Assembly (NCBI GenBank): GCA_002482845.1
Contig: DLGT01000055.1
Coordinates: forward strand, 1 to 13,833
Reading direction: 5' to 3'
DNA length: 13,833 nt
DNA from: Saprospiraceae bacterium UBA7687
Lineage (GTDB): Bacteria; Bacteroidota; Bacteroidia; Chitinophagales; Saprospiraceae
Positions 7,381-13,833 of the stretch are shown in pieces. The position numbers and the translations under genes were made by a program. Position 1 is the stretch's first letter; every line of letters starts with the position of its first letter. The notes beneath the pieces were generated by a model. That model had not been told where the DNA came from. It saw only the letters and a list, made by a program, of their open reading frames with translations, and did no database searches.

Positions 7381-7944
7381 TCAATGCTGAAAATTCCTTT
7401 TTAGTATGGAATAAATCACTGTATCAAGATATTGTCCATCCCAAAATACATTTTCTTTGATATGGGCTTCTTTGATAAATCCGTTTTTGATCAATACACG
7501 TTCAGATGCTATATTATCTGGATCTATAATTGCTTCTAAAGAATGAAAACCTATATTTTCAAAAGCATAGGTCAAAACTGTTTGAATCGCTTCAGAAATA
7601 ATTCCTTGATTATGATACTCAGGTAGCAGAATGTATCCTAATTCTCCTCGGTGATCTTCTTTAGCTATTCGATAGATGCCAATGATTCCAATAAGTTTTG
7701 AAGAACTCTTAAATTTTATAGCCCAATTGATACCATCATTTTTTGCTATGGTTTCCTTGACCATTTTGATATGGTCCAATGCATCCTGAAGATCCTTTGC
7801 CAACGGTCTAGGAATATATTTCATAATTTCTTTGTCACTTCTCATCGCAAAGACTTCGTTTACATCATCGTCATGCAATGACCTAAAGGCAAGCCTTTCG
7901 GAATTCATTTTTGGGAAAGGACTAAATTCTAAGTTAAGCATCAT
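7381..7944 (-). CDS. GNAT family N-acetyltransferase (RimJ/RimL-like)
   Basis: This 187-residue protein is a GCN5-related N-acetyltransferase that would transfer acetyl from acetyl-CoA to an amine. It is closest in style to the RimJ/RimL branch, which acetylates protein N-termini or small molecules. The N-terminus MNSERLAFRSLHDDDVNEVF is the usual first strand and helix of this branch. Residues 101-119 (ELGYILLPEYHNQGIISEA) are motif A with the acetyl-CoA pyrophosphate-binding loop. DPDNIASERVLIKNGF at 141-156 is the typical C-terminal motif. The length is normal. The substrate cannot be deduced. It starts 5 nt after the stop of the asparaginase gene and is very probably translated from the same mRNA. 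Initiation could be at either of two adjacent ATG codons (7944 or 7941). Confidence 0.88.
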   Translation of the reverse strand: MMLNLEFSPFPKMNSERLAFRSLHDDDVNEVFAMRSDKEIMKYIPRPLAKDLQDALDHIKMVKETIAKNDGINWAIKFKSSSKLIGIIGIYRIAKEDHRGELGYILLPEYHNQGIISEAIQTVLTYAFENIGFHSLEAIIDPDNIASERVLIKNGFIKEAHIKENVFWDGQYLDTVIYSILKRNFQH

Positions 7945-7949
7945 TTGGT

Positions 7950-9005
7950 CTATTTTTCATTTTGAAAATATGATGCAGCTTCATAGGTCGCTCCACCGTC
8001 ATCACCCTGAGTCACTGAGTAGGTAAAACCTGGCGCAATGGCATAGGCACCGTATTCTCCTTGTTTATTAAGGGCTATAAAACCCACTTGAAACCCTTTA
8101 GCTTTTTCTGGATTTATTTTTATTAATCTTTCTATTGCTTTTTTACAAGCATCAGTCGGACTATGCCCATTACGCATAAATTCTACCACAAGGTGTGTCC
8201 CACAGATTCGTATGACTTCTTCACCTTGTCCTGAAGAAGTTGCTGCACCAATTTCATTATCTACAAAAAGTCCTGCGCCTATGATAGGGGAGTCTCCTAC
8301 ACGTCCATGCATTTTGAATCCCATACCACTTGTAGTGCATGAGCCTGACAGATTTTTGTCAAGATCCAATGCCAAAATCCCCATGGTATCATGATTAAAC
8401 GAGCCATCTTCTAGTTTGCTAGGGGCTGCTTGGTGATTAGTATCAATGGTGTTTTGTGTTCTTTCAATATTAATTTGTGGTTTATACTCCGATTTTTCCA
8501 ACCATGATTGATATGCTTTATCAGCTTCATCTGAAAGATCACCGGATTCTGCTTCAAATCCATTTTCTATGGCAAATTTATATGCGCCGTCACCTACAAG
8601 CATAACATGTGGTGTAGTTTCCATTATTTTCCGAGCTACACTTATTGGATTCTTAATCTTTTGCAGAAATGCCACTGAACCACAATTGTATTTATCATCC
8701 ATAATACAAGCGTCTAGTGTTACCTTCCCATCCCTATCAGGATTTCCTCCAAGACCGACACAACAATTTATACTGTTTTCAATAATGTTGGCACCTTTTT
8801 CGACAGCATCTATTGCTTTACCTTTGTTTTTTAGTATTCCCCAAGCTTCCTTATTAACAGAGTCTAAGCTATCCCAAGTAGAAATTACTACAGGAGCCAA
8901 AGAAGACTTTTGTTTCGAATTATCTCCACATGAAGACAGTAAGGAAACTGCTGGTAAAAGTGCTGCACCTTGGATAATAAATTTTCTACGAGATGATAGT
9001 GTCAT
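7950..9005 (-). CDS. Glycosylasparaginase-type N-terminal nucleophile hydrolase, Tat/lipobox signal
   Basis: This 351-residue protein belongs to the isoaspartyl peptidase/asparaginase-2 family, closest to N4-(beta-N-acetylglucosaminyl)-L-asparaginase, which cleaves the GlcNAc-Asn bond of glycoasparagines. The precursor should self-cleave between Asp206 and Thr207 in the HDTMG motif, exposing Thr207 as nucleophile. Downstream GSCTTSGMGFKMHGRVGDSP and GAGLFVDNEIGAATSSGQGE are the substrate-binding segments, very close to what I recall of the Elizabethkingia meningoseptica enzyme. The alpha part carries the CCVGLGGNPDRDGKVTLDA and GDGAYKFA motifs. The N-terminus has SRRKFI, a twin-arginine motif, then a hydrophobic stretch and LSSC (Cys26), suggesting Tat export as a lipoprotein. 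Residues after Cys (GDNSKQ) do not fit the K-(D/E)2 surface-export signal, so a periplasmic face is inferred. First gene of an operon with the GNAT gene. Confidence 0.92.
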   Translation of the reverse strand: MTLSSRRKFIIQGAALLPAVSLLSSCGDNSKQKSSLAPVVISTWDSLDSVNKEAWGILKNKGKAIDAVEKGANIIENSINCCVGLGGNPDRDGKVTLDACIMDDKYNCGSVAFLQKIKNPISVARKIMETTPHVMLVGDGAYKFAIENGFEAESGDLSDEADKAYQSWLEKSEYKPQINIERTQNTIDTNHQAAPSKLEDGSFNHDTMGILALDLDKNLSGSCTTSGMGFKMHGRVGDSPIIGAGLFVDNEIGAATSSGQGEEVIRICGTHLVVEFMRNGHSPTDACKKAIERLIKINPEKAKGFQVGFIALNKQGEYGAYAIAPGFTYSVTQGDDGGATYEAASYFQNEK

Positions 9006-9027
9006 ATATGAAACAATAAATGAGCTC

Positions 9028-9035
9028 CAAAACTA
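9028..9035 (-). promoter_or_regulatory. Putative -7 box for the asparaginase-GNAT operon
   Basis: The - strand reads TAGTTTTG, an exact TAnnTTTG match, 22 nt before the start codon at 9005. No clear -33 TTG at the right spacing. It lies in the 166-nt divergent intergenic region shared with ffh. Confidence 0.5.
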
Positions 9036-9143
9036 ATGTAAATTCTCTTTAATTTGTCTATTAAGATGATTTTATTTATATAATTCTAATTAGGAGTTCA
9101 AAATATATCCTTCGCAACATTAAGTGATATCATCCTGTTTTCA

Positions 9144-9151
9144 TATATTTG
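9144..9151 (+). promoter_or_regulatory. Putative -7 box for ffh
   Basis: TATATTTG, followed by CACC, is a very typical Bacteroidota -7 element. It ends 20 nt before the ATG at 9172. The -33 region around 9120 (TTAAG) is degenerate. Confidence 0.65.
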
Positions 9152-9171
9152 CACCCTAAATTGAAATTTTT

Positions 9172-10512
9172 ATGTTCGAAAATTTAAGTGAAAAGCTGGA
9201 TTTTGCCTTTAAAAGTTTAAAAGGTGATGGGAAATTAACGGAACTAAATATAGCTAACTCCATCAAGGAGATTAGAAGAGCATTGGTTGCTGCCGATGTA
9301 AACTATAAAATTGCCAAAGAATTTACAGATAAAGTAAAAGATAAAGCTCTCGGAACAGAAAATGTGCTTTCCGCTGTTAAACCAGGTGAGTTGATGGTCA
9401 AAATCGTCATGGACGAAATGACTGAACTTATGGGTGGTGCTGCTGCAGGTATCAATCTAAAAGGAAATCCAAGTGTTATATTAATATCAGGTCTTCAAGG
9501 TTCAGGTAAAACAACTTTTACTGGTAAACTTGCCAAATTCCTTAAAGATAAAAAGTCAAAAAAGCCACTTCTTGTTGCCTGTGATGTGTATAGACCAGCA
9601 GCGGTAGATCAGCTTTCTGTTTTGGCTGAACAAATAGGCGTACATATATATAAGGAGCCAGAAAATAAGAATCCAGTCCAGATATCGCTAAATGCCATCA
9701 GTTATGCTAAAGGGCACAGCCATGATGTCGTCATTATAGATACTGCAGGTCGTACTTCCGTGGATGAAGAGATGATGATCGAGATTGAGAACATCAAAAA
9801 TGCGACCAACCCATCAGAGACATTATTTGTGGTAGATTCCATGACAGGACAGGATGCGGTTAATACAGCGGCTGTCTTTAATGAGCGTCTTAATTTTGAT
9901 GGTGTAGTTTTGACCAAATTAGATGGTGATACAAGAGGTGGGGCAGCACTTTCTATTAAATATTCTGTAGGAAAACCTATTAAGTTCATAAGTTCCGGTG
10001 AGAAGTTGGATACGTTGGATATTTTCTATCCAGAGCGTATGGCACAGCGTATCCTTGGTATGGGTGATATTGTATCATTCGTAGAGAAAGCCCAAGAACA
10101 ATTTGATGAGAAAGAAGCTGAACGACTAGAGAAAAAGATACGTAAAAATAAGTTTGATTTTAATGACTTCCTAGGTCAGTTGAATCAAATCAAAAAAATG
10201 GGAGATATTAAGTCATTGATGAATATGATACCAGGCATGAGCAAGATGACCAAAGATATCAACATTGATGACAAGGCTTTCGGAAAAGTGGAAGCTATTA
10301 TCTTGTCCATGACACCAAAAGAAAGGGCAAATCCAGACTTACTCAATATGTCTCGTAAAAAGAGAATAGCATCTGGCAGTGGCAAAAATCTTCATGAAAT
10401 CAATATGTTTATTAAGCAGTTTGACCAAATGAGAAAAATGATGCAGATGATGAGTAAAGGCAAAGGTATGGACCGAATGATGCAAGGCATGCCAAATATT
10501 GGTAGGAAATAG
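9172..10512 (+). CDS. ffh: Signal recognition particle protein Ffh (SRP54)
   Basis: Ffh is the GTPase subunit of the signal recognition particle. With 4.5S RNA it binds hydrophobic signal sequences on ribosomes and docks with FtsY at the membrane. The 446 residues give the full NGM layout. The N domain is a helical bundle at about 1-90 (IRRALVAADVNYKIAKEF). The G domain has the P-loop GLQGSGKT at 107-114, CDVYRPAAVDQL at 137-148, DTAGR at 190-194 and TKLDGD at 248-253. The M domain follows from about 325, with the RNA-binding SRKKRIASGSG at 394-404 and a methionine-rich tail (MRKMMQMMSKGKGMDRMMQGM) forming the signal-sequence groove. Length and motifs are all normal, so it should be functional. 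It is divergent from the asparaginase operon, with no obvious partner downstream. The ATG at 9172 gives the standard MFENLSEKL start. Confidence 0.98.
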   Translation: MFENLSEKLDFAFKSLKGDGKLTELNIANSIKEIRRALVAADVNYKIAKEFTDKVKDKALGTENVLSAVKPGELMVKIVMDEMTELMGGAAAGINLKGNPSVILISGLQGSGKTTFTGKLAKFLKDKKSKKPLLVACDVYRPAAVDQLSVLAEQIGVHIYKEPENKNPVQISLNAISYAKGHSHDVVIIDTAGRTSVDEEMMIEIENIKNATNPSETLFVVDSMTGQDAVNTAAVFNERLNFDGVVLTKLDGDTRGGAALSIKYSVGKPIKFISSGEKLDTLDIFYPERMAQRILGMGDIVSFVEKAQEQFDEKEAERLEKKIRKNKFDFNDFLGQLNQIKKMGDIKSLMNMIPGMSKMTKDINIDDKAFGKVEAIILSMTPKERANPDLLNMSRKKRIASGSGKNLHEINMFIKQFDQMRKMMQMMSKGKGMDRMMQGMPNIGRK

Positions 10513-10547
10513 TTCGAAATATAGAATTTTATTCTTCGGTTTGGGTT

Positions 10548-10561
10548 AAAAAATATTTTTT
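10548..10561. repeat. A6-TA-T6 palindrome in the ffh downstream region
   Basis: AAAAAATATTTTTT is a perfect 14-bp palindrome 36 nt after the ffh stop codon, preceded by a weak hairpin AGAAT-TTT-ATTCT at 10523-10535. With no GC stem it would be a poor intrinsic terminator. It is recorded because no better ffh terminator is visible in 10513-10650. Confidence 0.3.
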
Positions 10562-10605
10562 CACAGATTTTTTAGTAAAACATACTTTAATATTCTGTAA
10601 TTTGT

Positions 10606-10613
10606 TAATTTTC
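10606..10613 (+). promoter_or_regulatory. Weak -7-like box upstream of the T9SS-sorted thioredoxin protein gene
   Basis: TAATTTTC matches seven of eight positions of TAnnTTTG, 37 nt before the ATG at 10651. No convincing -33 element. AAGAAG directly before the ATG could weakly aid initiation. Confidence 0.3.
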
Positions 10614-10650
10614 GCCTTTTAAATTTTTAATTAACAAATAATCCAAGAAG

Positions 10651-13600
10651 ATGAAAAACTTTTTACTCACTTTTCTCCTATTTTCATTCTCTGCATTTAC
10701 TGCAAAAGCAGCGCTTCCTGATGGTAGTATTGCGCCTGATTTTACAGTTACCGACATCAATGGTAATGTACACAATCTTTATACTTATCTTGATGCTGGC
10801 AAACATGTCTTGCTTGATTTTTCAGCGACATGGTGTGGCCCTTGTTGGAATTACCACAATTCTCATGCTATGAAAGATTTATATAATACATATGGCCCAA
10901 ATGGAACTAATGAAATTATGGTTATTAAAATTGAGGCAGACCTAAGTACAGCTGAAGCTTGCCTTTATGGAAACTGTATGGGAATGGGTGGAACGACCCA
11001 AGGTAATTGGGTAGCAGGAACACCTTATCCTATTGTAAATCTCACGAGTACAAATTCTCCTGGTCTAGCTGGTCAATATCAGATTGCCTATTATCCGACG
11101 ATTTATGGAATAGATGCGGATGATAAAAGAATATTTGAAATAGAACAAGTGAGTGTGCAAGAAGGTGAATCATGGTTTTTTGACTCTTTCGACATGGTTG
11201 TTTCAGAAACATTTACAGAAGGAACATGTCCGCAAACATCTCAAATAGCATTAAATGTAACTGGTGGTTATAATTCAATTACTTATGATTGGAGTAATGG
11301 TGCAAGTACACCTGTTATTTCAAACCTTAGTAATGGTACATACTCATGTGAAGTTTCTGATTTTAATGGTTATTTCTTTGAAACAGATGAATATGTTGTA
11401 GATGGTCCTGAAGATTTTGTGATCGAGGCTAATGTAATTCAAGATGTACTTTGTTATGGAACTGAATCTGGCCAAATTGTTGTCTCTGCATCAGGAGGTA
11501 CTGGAAATATTTCATACAGCTGGAGTAATGGTACATCTGGTGCGAATAATAATTTTATTGCTGCTGGCGAATATATAGTAACTATTACTGATGCGTTGGG
11601 TTGTAATTCTTCAGAAATATACACGATTACTGAACCATCGCTTTTCTCTGTTTCTCCAAACATTGAACCACCTTCCTGCGATGCGAATGATGGTACTGTC
11701 ATATTTGACGCAACAGGTGGTACGCCTCCATACAATTATGAGTTAGGTTCAATTGTACAAAATCAACCAGTTTTTACCGATGTAGCTGGTGGTGAGTATG
11801 TTTATACGATCATTGATAACAACAACTGTGTTGTATCGTCAAACATAGAGTTAGAGATTTCGACTTCACCACTTGCAACTTCAGCACCTTTGAATGCTAT
11901 CAGCTGTGCTACACCACAAGCTCAGGTTTCTGGTGCAGGGTCTTCAGCTGGTCCAGTATTTACTTATGAGTGGACAACAACTAATGGTAATATAGTTTCT
12001 GGTGACAATCAACTATTACTAAGTGTTGATCAACCAGGTACTTATACATTGTTGGTGACAAATATTGAAAATGGATGTTTTAGTACAAGTTCTGCTATTG
12101 TAGAATCGAATGCTATTCTACCAAATCTAAGTATCCAAGCACCTGCTGCAATTGATTGCGATTCTGACGAAGTAGTGATTGATGCGACTCAATCTCAATC
12201 TGGTACGGGTATAACTTACCAATGGACAACAACCAATGGTAATATTGTAAGTGGAGCTACGACATTGAACCCAACAGTAGATGCTGGTGGATCTTACCAG
12301 CTATTGATCACGAATACAAATAACGGTTGTACTTCCACGGGAATGGCAACTGTGGTTGTAGATCAAGTAGTACCTACTGTTTCTGTTCCGTCGGCGACAT
12401 TAAATTGTGGTCAGCCAGAAGTTCAGCTTTGTGCAACAGGTACAGGAGTTTCTTTCACATGGAATGTTCCTAGCGACAATGACCAAGCGTGTATATCTGT
12501 GAGCCAAGGTGGTACTTATACTGTAACTACTACTGCTGCTAATGGTTGTACAGCAGAAGCAACATCCACTGTGACTGTTTCTAATGACTTCCCACAAGTA
12601 AGCTCAGAAGCACCAGCAAAATTGACATGTACGGTAAGCGAAGTAACTATCACTGCTAATGTAGAAGGTGACCCTGCTGGATTTTCATATGTATGGACTA
12701 CAACAGATGGACAGATCGTTTCTGGGGAAAATACATTGACACCTACAGTTTCAGCAATAGGTACATATGTTCTTCAAACGACTAATCTTGCTACAGGTTG
12801 TATTTCGAACTTAGAAGTCACTGTAGACGAGTCTAAAGATCTTCCAGTTGCAGATTTTACTGCAGCAACAGGTAATTTTGAAGTAAATGTTTCTGTAGAC
12901 GTTGTAGATGAAAATGCTACTTATGCATGGGATTTTGGTAATGGTACTACAAGTGATCAGCCACAAGCAACAGGCGAGTATACCTCTCCTGGTACATATA
13001 CGGTATGTCTTACTGTAACGAATGACTGTGGCGCGACAACAACTTGTGAAGACATTTCATTCTCAACAGTATTACAAATTTCAAGCAATCAAAAAGATTT
13101 AAATTGTTTTGAAAGCAAAGATGGTACAATCACTTTGACAATTTTGGGTGGTCAAGCTCCAGTTACAGTGGTGTGGACAGGTCCAAATGGATTTACATCT
13201 ACTGAGTTTGAATTAACTGGTTTATCAGCAGGTACTTACAATGCAGTTGTTACAGACGCAACAAATAGCACACAAGAGTTAAGCTTCGAAATCACACAAC
13301 CAACGGCTTTGGCTATTGCTTCATCTAGTATTATCAATGACGCAAACAATCAAAACCAAGGTGCAATTAATCTTGTAACTGAAGGTGGTGCAGGTTCATA
13401 TACTTATTTATGGTCAAATGGCGCGACCACTGAAGATATCTCAGGATTGGGTGCTGGTGAGTATTCAGTAGTAGTGACTGACGAAAACGGATGTGAAAAA
13501 ACATTTGGTCCATATGTTGTAGCAAATGTATCAGGCGTGAATGAGGCAGCTTATTTGAGCCACTTCAAAGTTTATCCTAACCCTGTTTCTAGTACTTTGA

Positions 13601-13800
13601 ATATTGATGTACAATTATTACAAGTACAATCAGGTAAAGTTAAAATTACAAATAGCTTGGGTGTTCTATTGAATACTCAAGATTTTGTAGGAAGTTTGTC
13701 TCAGCGTATCCATGTGGATCAATTGGCAAATGGCATATACTTTATTGAAGTAGAAGGACAAAACTTTAACATTACTAGAAGATTTGTAGTAGCTAGATAA
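10651..13800 (+). CDS. Secreted thioredoxin-like protein with SprB-like, Ig-like and PKD repeats and a T9SS sorting domain
   Basis: This 1049-residue modular exported protein starts with a signal peptide (1-20, ...TAKA). Residues about 22-185 are a thioredoxin/AhpC-TSA-like domain with the redox motif WCGPC (Cys62, Cys65), preceded by LLDFSAT and followed by a YYPTIYGID segment that supplies the conserved cis-Pro (Pro149). SprB-like repeats follow at about 193-405 (SYSWSNGTS, GEYIVTITDALGC). Four Ig-like repeats of about 75-85 residues lie at about 411-732 (EWTTTNGNIVSG and variants). A PKD domain lies at about 733-807 (YAWDFGNGTTS, GTYTVCLTVTN). Two more SprB-like units lie at about 808-960. 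The C-terminal domain at about 966-1049 (FKVYPNPVSSTLNI, LANGIYFIEV, FVVAR) is a type A T9SS sorting signal. It is inferred to be exported by T9SS and attached to or released from the surface as a disulfide-active adhesin-like protein. The partner substrate is unknown. Confidence 0.92.
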   Translation: MKNFLLTFLLFSFSAFTAKAALPDGSIAPDFTVTDINGNVHNLYTYLDAGKHVLLDFSATWCGPCWNYHNSHAMKDLYNTYGPNGTNEIMVIKIEADLSTAEACLYGNCMGMGGTTQGNWVAGTPYPIVNLTSTNSPGLAGQYQIAYYPTIYGIDADDKRIFEIEQVSVQEGESWFFDSFDMVVSETFTEGTCPQTSQIALNVTGGYNSITYDWSNGASTPVISNLSNGTYSCEVSDFNGYFFETDEYVVDGPEDFVIEANVIQDVLCYGTESGQIVVSASGGTGNISYSWSNGTSGANNNFIAAGEYIVTITDALGCNSSEIYTITEPSLFSVSPNIEPPSCDANDGTVIFDATGGTPPYNYELGSIVQNQPVFTDVAGGEYVYTIIDNNNCVVSSNIELEISTSPLATSAPLNAISCATPQAQVSGAGSSAGPVFTYEWTTTNGNIVSGDNQLLLSVDQPGTYTLLVTNIENGCFSTSSAIVESNAILPNLSIQAPAAIDCDSDEVVIDATQSQSGTGITYQWTTTNGNIVSGATTLNPTVDAGGSYQLLITNTNNGCTSTGMATVVVDQVVPTVSVPSATLNCGQPEVQLCATGTGVSFTWNVPSDNDQACISVSQGGTYTVTTTAANGCTAEATSTVTVSNDFPQVSSEAPAKLTCTVSEVTITANVEGDPAGFSYVWTTTDGQIVSGENTLTPTVSAIGTYVLQTTNLATGCISNLEVTVDESKDLPVADFTAATGNFEVNVSVDVVDENATYAWDFGNGTTSDQPQATGEYTSPGTYTVCLTVTNDCGATTTCEDISFSTVLQISSNQKDLNCFESKDGTITLTILGGQAPVTVVWTGPNGFTSTEFELTGLSAGTYNAVVTDATNSTQELSFEITQPTALAIASSSIINDANNQNQGAINLVTEGGAGSYTYLWSNGATTEDISGLGAGEYSVVVTDENGCEKTFGPYVVANVSGVNEAAYLSHFKVYPNPVSSTLNIDVQLLQVQSGKVKITNSLGVLLNTQDFVGSLSQRIHVDQLANGIYFIEVEGQNFNITRRFVVAR
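11881..12846 (+). repeat. Four tandem Ig-like repeats inside the T9SS-sorted protein gene
   Basis: Units at residues about 411-492, 493-576, 577-649 and 650-732 share an early Cys, a central W (441, 525, 604, 682), GTY or GSY, and a late NGC or TGC. Units 1 and 2 are the most similar at DNA level (GGACAACAAC followed by an AATGGTAATAT stretch, 252 nt apart), suggesting recent duplication. Unit 3 has lost the TTTNGNIVSG segment. Confidence 0.75.
13694..13726 (+). repeat. Direct repeat, copy 1 (inside the T9SS sorting domain)
   Basis: This 33-nt segment encodes part of the sorting domain around SLSQRIHVDQL (residues 1015-1025). It recurs at 13801-13833 with 31 of 33 identical bases. It contains the small inverted repeat ATCCA-TG-TGGAT. 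Confidence 0.85.
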
Positions 13801-13833
13801 GTTTGACTTAGCGTATCCATGTGGATCAATTGG
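13801..13833 (+). repeat. Direct repeat, copy 2, directly after the stop codon and cut by the window end
   Basis: It begins at the first base after the TAA of the preceding gene and continues to the last base of the window. The last 24 bases are identical to 13703-13726; the two mismatches are upstream (T to A and C to T). In the frame matching copy 1 it reads L-T-stop-R-I-H-V-D-Q-L, so the Gln1018 codon CAG has become TAG. The repeat may extend beyond the window. It could be a tandem duplication of the gene's 3' end or an assembly artefact at a contig end. Confidence 0.8.

Noticed and set aside
8569..9036. 155-codon + strand ORF opposite the asparaginase gene
   Set aside because: It lies antisense to a clearly conserved Ntn hydrolase coding region and has no recognisable domain or promoter; a shadow frame.
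13801..13833. Start of a new gene or a transcription terminator
   Set aside because: The sequence is a copy of upstream coding DNA with an in-frame stop, and only a 5-bp inverted repeat without a T-tract is present.
1..13833. tRNA, rRNA, 4.5S RNA, phage or intact insertion sequence
   Set aside because: I looked for cloverleaf-like GC-rich segments, transposase motifs and phage genes and saw none; intergenic regions are short and AT-rich.

Overview
The window is AT-rich and looks like chromosomal DNA of a member of the Bacteroidota. The evidence is a TonB-dependent receptor with an N-terminal carboxypeptidase-regulatory-like domain, a DUF5689 lipoprotein, a PorP/SprF protein, a protein with a type IX secretion (T9SS) C-terminal sorting domain and SprB-like repeats, starts without Shine-Dalgarno sequences, and TAnnTTTG-type -7 promoter boxes. 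A Saprospiria- or Flavobacteriia-like source is plausible, but this is inference.

Layout. 1-207: no assignable gene, then a promoter-like box. 208-4932 (+): a two-gene unit with an outer-membrane TonB-dependent receptor and a DUF5689 lipoprotein carrying a surface-export-like signal. 4955-4999: a strong hairpin with a UUCG loop, acting as a shared terminator for this unit and the convergent gene. 4998-5813 (-): an SH3-NlpC/P60 (C40) family protein whose catalytic Cys position is Ala. 6022-7104 (+): a PorP/SprF family outer-membrane protein, divergent from the C40 gene. 7105-7380: a convergent intergenic region with an array of GTAG-headed palindromes (REP-like) and a separate 12-bp hairpin. 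7381-9005 (-): an operon of a glycosylasparaginase-type Ntn hydrolase (Tat and lipobox signal) followed by a GNAT acetyltransferase. 9172-10512 (+): the signal recognition particle protein Ffh. 10651-13800 (+): a 1049-residue secreted protein with a thioredoxin-like domain, SprB-like, Ig-like and PKD repeats and a T9SS sorting domain. 13801-13833: a 33-nt near-copy of a segment from the end of that gene, running to the window edge.

How the genes relate. Most are envelope or export genes. Ffh serves co-translational membrane targeting. The receptor/lipoprotein pair probably takes up an unidentified substrate. PorP/SprF and the T9SS-sorted thioredoxin protein both point to type IX secretion, although the core T9SS genes are not here. 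The asparaginase probably works in the envelope on glycoasparagines or similar substrates. I see no tRNA, rRNA, CRISPR array, phage or intact transposon, and no convincing multi-gene novel system. The features most worth a second look are the REP-like array, the C40 protein lacking its catalytic Cys, the thioredoxin-SprB-T9SS fusion and the terminal duplication.
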